Below are positions 15,037 through 22,144 of a DNA stretch of 22,170 bases, one piece after another (the first letter of the stretch is position 1; every line of letters begins with the position of its first letter). The notes below the pieces were generated by a model. That model saw only the letters and a list, made by a program, of their open reading frames with translations. It was not told the origin of the DNA and ran no database searches. This DNA is from an uncultured Clostridia bacterium. Lineage in GTDB: Bacteria > Bacillota > Clostridia > Oscillospirales > Acutalibacteraceae. Location of the stretch: assembly GCA_937888485.1 (NCBI GenBank), contig CALAQQ010000271.1, positions 1-22,170 of the forward strand, written 5' to 3'. The position numbers were made by a program, and so were the translations under genes.

Positions 15037-15999
15037 ATGAACTCTTTCAAAAAAATAACGGCGGTTATATCGGCATTTTCAATTCTTTTTGCTTTTGCAT
15101 CATGCGGCAAAAACTCACCTGAGGTTACAACAACCGCACCCGAAACAACAACCGCACAAACTATTACACAGATTAACGAAACCACAATAGCCGAAGCAAC
15201 AACTGTTATTGAAACAACAGAAGAAACGACTGCCGAAGCCACAACCGAAACCACTACCGAAAAACCCACTACCACTATAACAACCACTAAAAAACCTACC
15301 ACAACCAAGAAACCCACTACCACTAAAAAACCCACTACTACCCAAAAGAAAACCACAACAACCAAAAAGAAAATAACTGCACCCACCAAGAAAGAAGACA
15401 TCGTAAAACTTTATAATTCTGCCGCTGCAACAGCCTCAACCTCAAAGCCGGGCTATAAGAAATCAACCGATACAAAGCTGAGCAATCTCAACATGGGCGC
15501 TCTTGCAAGAATAAGCGCTGTCAGAGAAACCGTTGGTGATTTCCTCGGTGAAGGAAGCACATCCGAAACGGTCAAAAAGGGCGGTTTCAACGGAAAATCG
15601 CTTGTTAAAAGCAGTCTTAAGGCATCGGATGTAACCTCCGCAACCTGCAAACTTTCGGATGACGGCAAATACTATGAAATCTCAATAACCGTCAAAAACG
15701 AAACAAATCCGCTCAAGGGAAGCAGTGCCCTCGGCAGATTCACAAAGGATTATAAGGACGTTGACGAAATCAGAAGCGGTCTTGCGGAAGCAGGTGCAGG
15801 CGTCGGTGCAATTACCGTTAAAACAACAAGCGTGACCATCAAAGCAAAGATTAATGCTTCCAACAACCGTTTCGTTTCGATGACACACAACATCAAAATG
15901 TCGGCAACGCTCAACGATGTCAAATACTCGATCGCAAAGGTCAAAACAGCCACCGCCGACCTTGAAACAACAGCGAATTACACAGAATTTAAATATTGA
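15037..15999 (+). CDS. Predicted lipoprotein with long Thr/Glu/Lys/Pro-rich linker, function unknown
   Basis: A 320-residue exported protein. The signal peptide ends in FAFASC (Cys23 as lipid site). Residues about 28-115 are low complexity: first Thr/Glu-rich (VTTTAPETTTAQ), then KKPTTT repeats, then Lys/Thr-rich. Such linkers usually span the cell wall. The C-terminal domain (about 118-320) has no family I recognise. It contains NMGALARISAVRETVGDFLGEG and a strand-rich half with YYEISITVKNETNP and VSMTHNIKMSATLND, which suggests a beta-sheet ligand-binding fold. AAGGAGG is 8 bases upstream of ATG 15037 and a good promoter precedes it. It is probably a single-gene transcript ending at 16043-16075. 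Confidence 0.75.
   Translation: MNSFKKITAVISAFSILFAFASCGKNSPEVTTTAPETTTAQTITQINETTIAEATTVIETTEETTAEATTETTTEKPTTTITTTKKPTTTKKPTTTKKPTTTQKKTTTTKKKITAPTKKEDIVKLYNSAAATASTSKPGYKKSTDTKLSNLNMGALARISAVRETVGDFLGEGSTSETVKKGGFNGKSLVKSSLKASDVTSATCKLSDDGKYYEISITVKNETNPLKGSSALGRFTKDYKDVDEIRSGLAEAGAGVGAITVKTTSVTIKAKINASNNRFVSMTHNIKMSATLNDVKYSIAKVKTATADLETTANYTEFKY
15289..15342 (+). repeat. Three tandem KKPTTT codon repeats (18-bp period)
   Basis: Residues 85-102 of the lipoprotein are KKPTTT three times, with a fourth degenerate unit upstream (KPTTTITTT). The three 18-base units differ at third codon positions, so selection appears to keep the peptide rather than the DNA. Confidence 0.8.
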
Positions 16000-16008
16000 T
16001 AATGATAC

Positions 16009-16032
16009 CCCCCTTGTTTTCGGACAAGGGGG
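16009..16032. other. GC-rich hairpin without plus-strand T tract
   Basis: CCCCCTTGT (16009-16017) pairs with ACAAGGGGG (16024-16032) around a TTTCGG loop. A-rich DNA follows, so it would end minus-strand rather than plus-strand transcription, or protect the 3' end of the lipoprotein mRNA. Confidence 0.6.
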
Positions 16033-16042
16033 TGAAAAATAA

Positions 16043-16075
16043 AAAACACCAGGTCGATTGACCTGGTGTTTTACT
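16043..16075 (+). terminator. Terminator of the Thr-rich lipoprotein gene
   Basis: A perfect 13-bp stem (16043-16055 with 16060-16072) with a GATT loop and the T run at its end. Confidence 0.9.
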
Positions 16076-16175
16076 GGTACGAGTGTTCATAACGGATTCA
16101 ATGAATAAATTGTTAACGACGGTTAAACACACATTGTTTCATGCTATCATTAATAACTGAAAGGAATTGTAAATT

Positions 16176-16433
16176 ATGAAAAACAATATTTTATCTTGCA
16201 AATTTAACATTGATACTGCTTGTGTTGAAGTAAAATTAACCGACGGCTCTATGGTGTCAATTGATTGTATCGCAGTTAAAAATGAATATGCTGACAATAT
16301 GTACGAAACATCAGAACTCGATTATCTCATCTACAATGAACCTATGAGTTATGTCAGATTACTGCTCAGTGGTAAGATGGAAGAATATCTGCAAAATAAC
16401 ACAGATTATACCCCGTTATCAGATATGAGATAA
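16176..16433 (+). CDS. Small protein resembling DUF6061 family
   Basis: An 85-residue soluble protein without a signal peptide. The pattern ILSCKFNIDTACVEVKLTDG, SIDCIAV, DNMYETSELDYLIYNEPMSYVRLLLSG is what I recall for the DUF6061 family of small clostridial proteins; its function is unknown. The predicted structure is a small beta-sheet with a C-terminal helix. AAGGA lies 10 bases before ATG 16176, and a TGCTATCAT extended -10-like element at 16142-16150 may drive it. It stands alone between two strong terminators (16043-16075 and 16439-16480). The real reading frame is supported by the RBS and by flanking hairpins; the family name is less certain. Confidence 0.65.
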   Translation: MKNNILSCKFNIDTACVEVKLTDGSMVSIDCIAVKNEYADNMYETSELDYLIYNEPMSYVRLLLSGKMEEYLQNNTDYTPLSDMR

Positions 16434-16438
16434 AAATT

Positions 16439-16480
16439 CAGCAGACAACATCATTTGCGGTGTTGTCTGCTGTTTGTGTT
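16439..16480 (+). terminator. Terminator of the DUF6061-like gene
   Basis: A perfect 12-bp stem (16439-16450 with 16461-16472) and a 10-base loop, followed by TTTGTGTTT. Confidence 0.88.
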
Positions 16481-16487
16481 TAATTGA

Positions 16488-16516
16488 TTGTTTTCTTATT
16501 AGAGATATGATACAAT
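16488..16516 (+). promoter_or_regulatory. Promoter (extended -10) for HEPN-like gene
   Basis: TTGTTT (16488-16493), a 17-base spacer and TACAAT (16511-16516) preceded by TGA, 35 bases upstream of ATG 16551. Confidence 0.6.
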
Positions 16517-16550
16517 ATTACTTATAAATAAAAACTAGGAGAAACTGTTT

Positions 16551-17339
16551 ATGGGTATGGCTGATATAATTTTAAAAGATACTAAAATTATAGAATTTGA
16601 CATCGATAAAATTGTAGATGCAGTATTAGCTGCTATGCCTGAATCAGACTTCGAGTTATCGAAAGAGGAAAGAAAGAATTACAACAGATTTATTAGAATA
16701 ATGTCTGAAATTGAGTGGCCCGCATATATGGATGGTGATATAGACTTTCACGAAACTATAATTAACCTTTACGAGAACGGAACTATTGAAGACGTTATTG
16801 TTGCAGTACACGAGCATTATAATTCGGATTATATTGATGATTTACATAAGCGATTGGAAGAATCTGATGTCATTAACAAAAACCGTGTACCAATTATTAA
16901 AGAGGCGCTTGAACTATACAAGTTAGGATATTATTATGGAACTGTAACTACTTTATTGTCACAGATAATCGGCTTGGTAAAGGATATTGAGGTTTTTTGT
17001 GACAAAAACAGAATTCAATTTAACCCAGAAAACGAAAAAATACTGTTTAATCGATATAAAGTTTCTAAAAACAGCGAGAAGAAAAGAATAATCGCTACAC
17101 TATTAGAAGGCAAAGACCGAAATGACGAAGAAAGAGAATATCTATATTTAATAGGGTATTTTCGCAGTATAATTTTTAGTGATAAATTAGATGAATCACG
17201 ACTTGACACAGATGTTAGCAGAAATATGGTGTTTCATGGAGAGCAACTTACATTTGGTTCAAAGGATCAAGCCTTAAAACTAATTATCTGCATTGATTCA
17301 TTATGGTGGGTATCAGAATTGTTAAGTCTTGATGTATAG
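16551..17339 (+). CDS. HEPN-like protein, candidate RNase (unknown role)
   Basis: A 262-residue soluble, mostly helical protein. Near the C-terminus Arg224-Asn-Met-Val-Phe-His229 (RNMVFHGEQL) fits the HEPN signature R-[N/D/H]-x3-H, the RNase site of many HEPN toxins and defence proteins. The neighbouring pieces RVPIIKEALELYKLGYYYGTVTTLLSQIIGL and ALKLIICIDSL match the helices around that site in a common but poorly described bacterial family. The N-terminal 100 residues are acidic and not recognised. AGGAGA is 8 bases before ATG 16551; ATG 16557 is an alternative. It has its own promoter, and a membrane-protein gene follows after 44 bases, probably in one operon. HEPN placement rests on motif and helix pattern only. 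Confidence 0.6.
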   Translation: MGMADIILKDTKIIEFDIDKIVDAVLAAMPESDFELSKEERKNYNRFIRIMSEIEWPAYMDGDIDFHETIINLYENGTIEDVIVAVHEHYNSDYIDDLHKRLEESDVINKNRVPIIKEALELYKLGYYYGTVTTLLSQIIGLVKDIEVFCDKNRIQFNPENEKILFNRYKVSKNSEKKRIIATLLEGKDRNDEEREYLYLIGYFRSIIFSDKLDESRLDTDVSRNMVFHGEQLTFGSKDQALKLIICIDSLWWVSELLSLDV

Positions 17340-17383
17340 TTTTATCCGTTTTATAAAAACAACAATTGTAAGGAGAAAGAAAA

Positions 17384-18430
17384 ATGTCAAATGAAATTAT
17401 AAGACTGATATGCTTCGGACTCTTTGTTCCTATTACGGATTTAAGCCTAAAATGGATATGGAAAGCGGTATATCGTTCATCTCACAAAAGAGAAAGTGAT
17501 GTTGAAAGATATCGGCAAGAAAATTTAAGAATGCACAGGCGACACAGCGGAATAAATGCATGGCTGATTGATACCTCTCCGAATCCGCATAAAACCCAGC
17601 TTATAATATGGGGTTATTATATTTTGCTTTTACCTTCTCTTGCGGGTATGGCACTGAGCAATTTCGGATTGTTCACTAATGCTTTTGATTCAACTCTCAA
17701 TGTTTTGAAAATTATTGTTCCTGTTATCTTTGTTGCTTCGTTTATTATCGGTCTGATTTACAAAAAGACAGCAAAGGAACTTGATTTCAGTGAGATTCAG
17801 AATGCAGAAATAACAACCCTTGAATCTCAACAGCTTGCTGATTATGCAGATAATTGGGAAACTGGCGAATTTAAAAACAAAACAAGATACAGACCTTCCG
17901 CATTGCCTCAATATATCTTTTTGATAGTTTGGTTTGCGGCACTTATTTCGATGCTTGTTTTAGCATTTACTCATAACGTAAAAAACAAGAACATACCCGA
18001 GCAAACAACAGAATCTGTTTCCGAATCGCTTGAAAAGGCAAAAATCAAGAACTTACCGATGCCTGAATTAGCTGAAATATTTACAGAATACAGTTTTTCT
18101 TTGAGCGATGAACCTTGTTATCTTGAAGGAGTAACAGATGGGTTTGTTGACAGTGTTACATACAAAGGACATTCGGTTTCATTTGCGATTCATTTATTCA
18201 GCAGTAATAAATCTGCAACTGCCGCTTGTTTGGAACGCATTGATTTCAACGGAATACAAGGAAGTGAATATACAGAAACTCCGAACGGTATAGTTTACGA
18301 GCATAACCATAAAACGGTTTATTATAAAACAATGAGTATGGACAATGTTCTGATTGAAATATGGAGTTCGAGTTTTGACAAAACAGAGGAAATACTTGAA
18401 TCTGTTACGAATGTTTTGCAAAATAATTGA
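17384..18430 (+). CDS. Membrane protein of unknown function
   Basis: A 348-residue protein not assigned to a family. Three membrane helices are clear (about 72-92, 107-126, 175-196), with a possible weak N-terminal one (6-26). A basic segment (about 27-58, RSSHKRESDVERYRQ) faces the cytoplasm under the positive-inside rule. After the last helix comes a Ser/Glu-rich linker and a globular domain of about 145 residues (residues about 205-348, from LPMPELAEIFTEYSFSLSDEP to the end), probably outside the cell. AGGAG is 8 bases before ATG 17384. The gap to the HEPN-like gene is 44 bases with no terminator, which suggests co-transcription. It ends at a bidirectional hairpin. The globular half resembles small lipoprotein-type domains, but I cannot name it. 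Confidence 0.72.
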   Translation: MSNEIIRLICFGLFVPITDLSLKWIWKAVYRSSHKRESDVERYRQENLRMHRRHSGINAWLIDTSPNPHKTQLIIWGYYILLLPSLAGMALSNFGLFTNAFDSTLNVLKIIVPVIFVASFIIGLIYKKTAKELDFSEIQNAEITTLESQQLADYADNWETGEFKNKTRYRPSALPQYIFLIVWFAALISMLVLAFTHNVKNKNIPEQTTESVSESLEKAKIKNLPMPELAEIFTEYSFSLSDEPCYLEGVTDGFVDSVTYKGHSVSFAIHLFSSNKSATAACLERIDFNGIQGSEYTETPNGIVYEHNHKTVYYKTMSMDNVLIEIWSSSFDKTEEILESVTNVLQNN

Positions 18431-18441
18431 ATAATAAGTTT

Positions 18442-18490
18442 AAAGCCATACACATTGACTTTTAATCAAGGTGTATGGCTTTAATTTTTT
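18442..18490. terminator. Bidirectional terminator after membrane-protein gene
   Basis: A 12-bp perfect stem (18442-18453 with 18471-18482) with a 17-base loop that itself contains TTGA/TCAA. A T run follows on the plus strand; the minus-strand lipoprotein gene ends at 18500. Confidence 0.85.
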
Positions 18491-18499
18491 TAATGGAAT

Positions 18500-19048
18500 T
18501 TACATTTTAAAATTATTTTCAACAAACTCAATCATTGCTTGCTCTTTATTTTGATCAGGTTCCGAAATTAAATCCAAATCGGGGTCATAAAACCAAAGAT
18601 ACACAATTTCTTTTGTTTCATCGTTATAACCGACAATGCCGAACTTTTTGGGATATTCTCCGCCGTCAGCTACTCTCATATGAAATCCTTTATACTCAAA
18701 TTCTGTTACGGGAATGGTATAGTGTCCTTCAAGCATATCGGCTTCGACAGGTTCGGTGAGGAATTTATAGGTCTGCTCGACCTCGTGTTTCTTTGCCACA
18801 TAGAAATCGTCATATTTTGCTTTAACCGTCATTGTATTTGTTTCAAATATGAAAACTATATCCTTGTCATAATCGTAGTAGACACTGTCATAACTTGCAA
18901 AGCCGCTTGGCAGAAAGTCCTCTGCTTCGTATTTCTCACGGTGATATTCATAGATATATCTTTCAACTGTCCAGTTTGAACAAGCTGACAAAACAAGCGG
19001 AATCATCAGGAATGCAACGATTGAAAATATGTATTTAATCTTTTTCAT
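18500..19048 (-). CDS. Predicted lipoprotein of unknown function
   Basis: A 182-residue exported protein. The signal peptide MKKIKYIFSIVAFLMIPLV ends in a good lipobox LSAC (Cys23). The mature part is acidic and aromatic-rich (VERYIYEYHREKYEAEDFLPS, GIVGYNDETKEIVYLWFYDPD), with alternating strands suggesting a small beta-sheet domain. No family is recognised. Its ATG overlaps the stop of the upstream membrane-protein gene (ATGA overlap), and AGGAGG lies inside that gene's last codons, so the two are translationally coupled. It is the last gene of a three-gene minus-strand unit. Confidence 0.75.
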   Translation of the reverse strand: MKKIKYIFSIVAFLMIPLVLSACSNWTVERYIYEYHREKYEAEDFLPSGFASYDSVYYDYDKDIVFIFETNTMTVKAKYDDFYVAKKHEVEQTYKFLTEPVEADMLEGHYTIPVTEFEYKGFHMRVADGGEYPKKFGIVGYNDETKEIVYLWFYDPDLDLISEPDQNKEQAMIEFVENNFKM

Positions 19049-19563
19049 TTTACCTCCTGAGATTCATCATTGCTTGTTTTAATCTTCTTATAAATCACAA
19101 GTGAAGCAAAAATCAAAACTGTCATTATTACGACGATATGCTCACTTTCCCAAAATCCGCCAAGGTTAAATACTGCGTTATCTATTGTCAGAACAGTAAA
19201 GCCTAACGGATATAAAATAATTGCAATCGGCATCAGAAGCCAAGTGATAACACTTGAATCATCATACATAAGCAAACTGAAAACATATACAATTACAGGC
19301 AGACAAACAGTTGCCAATGCAGAATAATATAATATCTTATAACTATGTTTCTTTCCTACAATTGATAAAGCGATTAAACATAAAGAAATCAAAAACGGTG
19401 TTATTGCTGAAATGAAATCAAACAGCATCCAAATAAAGTCACTGATGTTTTTGTCCAAAAGCCAATTAAAGGGATCGCTTGACAGATATCCTGCAACCCA
19501 CAGAATTGATATGGATCCAAATCCTAAAACAAACTGTAACAATTTACTTGTTTTTAAATTCAC
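19045..19563 (-). CDS. Multi-pass membrane protein of unknown function
   Basis: A 172-residue hydrophobic protein with about four to five membrane helices, e.g. FVLGFGSISILWVAGYL near the start, FDFISAITPFLISLCLIALSI, ALATVCLPVIVYVFSLL, WLLMPIAIILYPLGFTVL and VVIMTVLIFASLVIY. The end is short, polar and cytoplasmic (KKIKTSNDESQEVK). No family is recognised. The start is a GTG at 19563, with AGGTGA 5 bases upstream. Its stop overlaps the start of the lipoprotein gene by 4 bases, and the DUF4375-like gene ends 17 bases before it, so the three genes look like one transcription unit. Confidence 0.72.
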   Translation of the reverse strand: MNLKTSKLLQFVLGFGSISILWVAGYLSSDPFNWLLDKNISDFIWMLFDFISAITPFLISLCLIALSIVGKKHSYKILYYSALATVCLPVIVYVFSLLMYDDSSVITWLLMPIAIILYPLGFTVLTIDNAVFNLGGFWESEHIVVIMTVLIFASLVIYKKIKTSNDESQEVK

Positions 19564-19580
19564 TCACATCACCTGTCCTA

Positions 19581-20099
19581 TTAAAAATCCTCAATGTTAT
19601 CCTGAATATAATTGATCACCAAAAAATTCAGATAAGGTTCGTATTCACCATCAGGAATGTAAATATCCATATAGGCATCGTTGAATTTATCGAAAGGCTT
19701 GCTTTTTTCAGATTCAACACTTTCCTCATTGCTGCTGGTTTCAACAGATTTGAATTCAATATCGTTTTCTGTCATGAACGTTTCAAGCAATGTTGCTTGT
19801 TCTTCTGCACCGAGCATTCGGAGATAATCAACGATTTTTTCAATATACTCATTCTCTTCATTGATTAAATACTGAGCTAAACCACCGTTCTGAATTTCAA
19901 AATCAAAGTTGATAACCGCTATAACCGCTTTCTGCTTTTCATTTTTCGGAATGTCGATGTTATCTCTTATCGAGTAAAGACCTTCTTCAAAGTATTCTTC
20001 GCCGTATTTTTCATCATACAACGAATAATCATATCCTCCGGCTTCTCTCAATCCTTTTCTTTGAATATCTGTCTGTGAATTGGCAAGAATAGTTAGTAG
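19581..20099 (-). CDS. DUF4375/DMP19-like protein, 5'-truncated
   Basis: The last 150 or so codons form a coherent acidic protein. IAVINFDFEIQNGGLAQYLINEENEYIEKIVDYLRMLGAEE matches the [DE]-x-x-NGG-x-x-Q-[FY] core of the DUF4375 (DMP19) family, whose function is unknown. Upstream of about 20,050 there is no usable ATG or ribosome binding site. The in-frame ATGs further up (20150 and 20324) lie inside the manganese catalase gene on the other strand, and that part of the frame is a shadow of the catalase. The normal N-terminus is therefore missing exactly where GC content jumps. It is the first gene of the minus-strand unit with the membrane protein and lipoprotein. Read as a cut gene at a junction; a real short gene starting at TTG 20051 is less likely. 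Confidence 0.6.
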   Translation of the reverse strand, partial: LLTILANSQTDIQRKGLREAGGYDYSLYDEKYGEEYFEEGLYSIRDNIDIPKNEKQKAVIAVINFDFEIQNGGLAQYLINEENEYIEKIVDYLRMLGAEEQATLLETFMTENDIEFKSVETSSNEESVESEKSKPFDKFNDAYMDIYIPDGEYEPYLNFLVINYIQDNIEDF

Positions 20100-20120
20100 T
20101 AAACAAACGGAGGTAATAAA

Positions 20121-20783
20121 ATGTTCAAACACGAAAAGATGCTTTTTCATCCCGTGGCGGTGGAGAGACCTAATCCGCAGTATGCGGCGCTTTTGCAGGA
20201 ACAGCTCGGCGGCGGAAACGGCGAGTTGAAGGCGGCCATGCAGTATATGTCCCAGAGCTTTCGGATCAAAGATCCCGAGATCAAGGATCTGTTCCTTGAC
20301 ATTGCAGCGGAGGAGCTGGGGCACATGGAGATGGTGGCGCAGACCATCAATCTCTTAAACGGTCACGACGTGGATGCCGCAAAGGTGCCCTCGGGTGAGA
20401 TCCAATCCCACGTGCTCTTAGGTCTTAATCCGGGTCTTATCAACGCTTCAGGTTATTCCTGGACGGCGGATTACGTTACGGTTACGGGTGATTTATGTGC
20501 CGACCTGCTCAGCAACATCGCATCCGAACAGCGCGCAAAGGTGGTTTACGAATACCTTTACCGCCAGATCGACGACAAAAAGGTGCGGGAGACCATTGAT
20601 TTTCTCCTGAACCGCGAGGAAGCTCACAACCAGATGTTCCGCGATGCCTTTAACAAGGTGCAGAATTCCGGCTCTAACCGTGATTTCGGCACCACCAAAG
20701 CCGCGAAGATGTATTTTTCCATGTCTGACCCCGGTCCCAACGCATTCGCCACGGGCGATACCAAGCCTGTTTCTTTTGAGTGA
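20121..20783 (+). CDS. Manganese catalase family protein (CotJC-like)
   Basis: A 220-residue soluble protein of the non-haem dimanganese catalase family, which splits hydrogen peroxide; in spore formers CotJC-type members sit in the spore coat. The ligand set is complete: Glu35 (GGGNGELKAAMQYM), Glu65/His68 (AAEELGHMEM), Glu136 (ASEQRAKVVYEYL) and His169 (NREEAHNQMF), with the E-to-H spacing of the second half as in characterised enzymes. CGGAGG is about 9 bases upstream of ATG 20121. GC is much higher than in the genes to the left (36 of 60 bases at 20161-20220 versus 20 of 60 at 19861-19920). No promoter is evident between it and the truncated gene on the left, which fits a join just upstream. 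It ends at a strong hairpin. Confidence 0.93.
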   Translation: MFKHEKMLFHPVAVERPNPQYAALLQEQLGGGNGELKAAMQYMSQSFRIKDPEIKDLFLDIAAEELGHMEMVAQTINLLNGHDVDAAKVPSGEIQSHVLLGLNPGLINASGYSWTADYVTVTGDLCADLLSNIASEQRAKVVYEYLYRQIDDKKVRETIDFLLNREEAHNQMFRDAFNKVQNSGSNRDFGTTKAAKMYFSMSDPGPNAFATGDTKPVSFE

Positions 20784-20792
20784 TAGCAAAAA

Positions 20793-20827
20793 GCCGCTGA
20801 AGAGTTTGTTCCTCGGCGGCAATTTTT
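20793..20827 (+). terminator. Terminator of the manganese catalase gene
   Basis: A GC-rich stem (20793-20804 with 20809-20820, one mismatch and two G-U pairs) with a TTTG loop and a run of five T (20823-20827). Confidence 0.82.
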
Positions 20828-20869
20828 ATCTTTCCTTGTATCACAACAGTTCGGTATATTGGAATCTTT

Positions 20870-21472
20870 CTATTTTATCATATCAATCCCGCACTGAAGC
20901 TTATCCGCAGAGATGGCGCCCGTCGCTTGTGCAATCAGATATCCTTCTGCATCTATAAAGTATGTGGTAGGTAAGGAATATACGCTGTATGTCATAGCCG
21001 CATCGGAGTCTGTATCATAGAACACAGGAAAAGTATATCCTTTTTCTGAGATGAACGCCTTTGCGCTACTGAGCGTTTCACGTCCGCCGGTCATATTGAC
21101 CATCAAGAAATGGATCTTGTTCCCAAACTCCAGATATTTTTCGTGGAAGTCAGGCATCTCGCTTTGACAAGGGCCACACCAGCTTGCCCAGAAATTCAAC
21201 ACGATCGGCTTACCGACATAATCCGACAGATTGACTTTGTTTCCCGATCCATCATAAACAGTGAAATCGGGAGCTTTCGTCAGTTGCCGCTTTGTATCGT
21301 CTGTGCCTGATTTATCATTTTGGTTTTCGTGATCATTGTTTTCTTGATCGCCTTGAATTAGCAGCCCGTCGGGAGCATCGTCCTTGCTAAGCTGCGTATA
21401 AAGCACCGAAGCACCGCCAATCAGAAGAACAAACACCAACACAAGTATAATTATATTTTTCCTCTTACTCAT
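20870..21472 (-). CDS. TlpA-like membrane-anchored thiol-disulfide oxidoreductase
   Basis: A 200-residue protein anchored by an uncleaved N-terminal helix (about 6-26), followed by an acidic/Asn linker (about 30-62) and a thioredoxin fold of the TlpA/ResA type outside the membrane. APDFTVYDGSGNKVNLSDYVGKP opens the domain; the active site is W98-C99-G100-P101-C102 in FWASWCGPC, and the cis-Pro is P168 in LPTTYFID. It would reduce disulfides in exported proteins. CcdA, directly upstream in the same transcript (9-base gap), supplies electrons from cytoplasmic thioredoxin. No cytochrome c gene is visible, so the substrate is open. Confidence 0.92.
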   Translation of the reverse strand: MSKRKNIIILVLVFVLLIGGASVLYTQLSKDDAPDGLLIQGDQENNDHENQNDKSGTDDTKRQLTKAPDFTVYDGSGNKVNLSDYVGKPIVLNFWASWCGPCQSEMPDFHEKYLEFGNKIHFLMVNMTGGRETLSSAKAFISEKGYTFPVFYDTDSDAAMTYSVYSLPTTYFIDAEGYLIAQATGAISADKLQCGIDMIK

Positions 21473-21481
21473 AATTCCTCC

Positions 21482-22144
21482 TTATCCGAGAAGACTCAGA
21501 AACCGTCCGAGCATTCCCGTTGCCATCAAAATACCGATTGCAACAAGCAGACTGCCGCTGACGATATTGATGACCTTATAGTTTTTCTTGATCCAGTTGA
21601 ATGCCGATTTCAGATAATCGATCAGCACCGCGCTGAGAACGAACGGGATGCCAAGTCCCAGTGAATATGCCAAAAGCATCAGCATTCCCTCTACGATATG
21701 GGCCTGTTGGGATGCAAGCATCAGCGCCGAACCGAGAAACGCTCCCACGCAAGGCGTCCAACCGATGGAGAACACCATGCCGAAAAGCAGGGCCGAGAAG
21801 AATCCCATAGTATCGGTTTTGACCGATTGGCCGCCACCTCGGAACAGATTCAATTTGAACACACCAAGGAAGTTAAACCCGAAGAACACAACGATAAGGC
21901 CCGAGACAATATTTACCGCAGTCTGATACTCTCTCAAGAAGCTTCCTACCGTTCCTGCCAGCGCGCCGAGCACTACGAATACCACGGTAAAGCCGGTAAC
22001 GAAGCCCAATGCTCCTTTCAGCGTTTTGCCGGTAGTCCGTTCACCGCCGCCTGCAAAATAGGAAATGTAGATGGGCAGCATCGGGAGCAGGCACGGTGAA
22101 ATGAAGGTTATAATGCCTTCAAGAAATGCGATCACATATTGCAT
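21482..22144 (-). CDS. ccdA: CcdA-like thiol-disulfide transporter membrane protein
   Basis: A 220-residue membrane protein with about six helices and the two Cys of the family: Cys18 in TFISPCLLPMLP and Cys132 in IGWTPCVGAFLG. CcdA/DsbD-type proteins carry reducing power from cytoplasmic thioredoxin across the membrane to TlpA-like partners. Length and the mirrored Pro-Cys motifs match the family. The ATG at 22144 starts MQYVIAFLEG; a purine-rich AAAGGGGTG lies about 10-18 bases upstream. The DNA to the right edge may hold the end of a preceding gene (one frame ends CDGKCNM at 22132, another ends at 22150), but too little is present to decide. Confidence 0.93.
   Translation of the reverse strand: MQYVIAFLEGIITFISPCLLPMLPIYISYFAGGGERTTGKTLKGALGFVTGFTVVFVVLGALAGTVGSFLREYQTAVNIVSGLIVVFFGFNFLGVFKLNLFRGGGQSVKTDTMGFFSALLFGMVFSIGWTPCVGAFLGSALMLASQQAHIVEGMLMLLAYSLGLGIPFVLSAVLIDYLKSAFNWIKKNYKVINIVSGSLLVAIGILMATGMLGRFLSLLG

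Noticed and set aside
15289..15342. Short regular repeats considered as a CRISPR array
   Set aside because: The units are 18 bp with no spacers, in frame within a lipoprotein, and vary at silent positions.
15033..15401. Minus-strand frame encoding a very hydrophobic Val/Phe/Gly-rich peptide that looks like a membrane protein
   Set aside because: It is the exact complement of the Thr/Lys/Pro repeats of the lipoprotein; ACC/ACT codons read backwards give Val and Gly. There is no RBS.
20100..20324. N-terminal extension of the DUF4375-like frame, with an ATG at 20324 or 20150
   Set aside because: This DNA encodes the manganese catalase on the other strand with all metal ligands; the extension has no family resemblance and changes composition abruptly.
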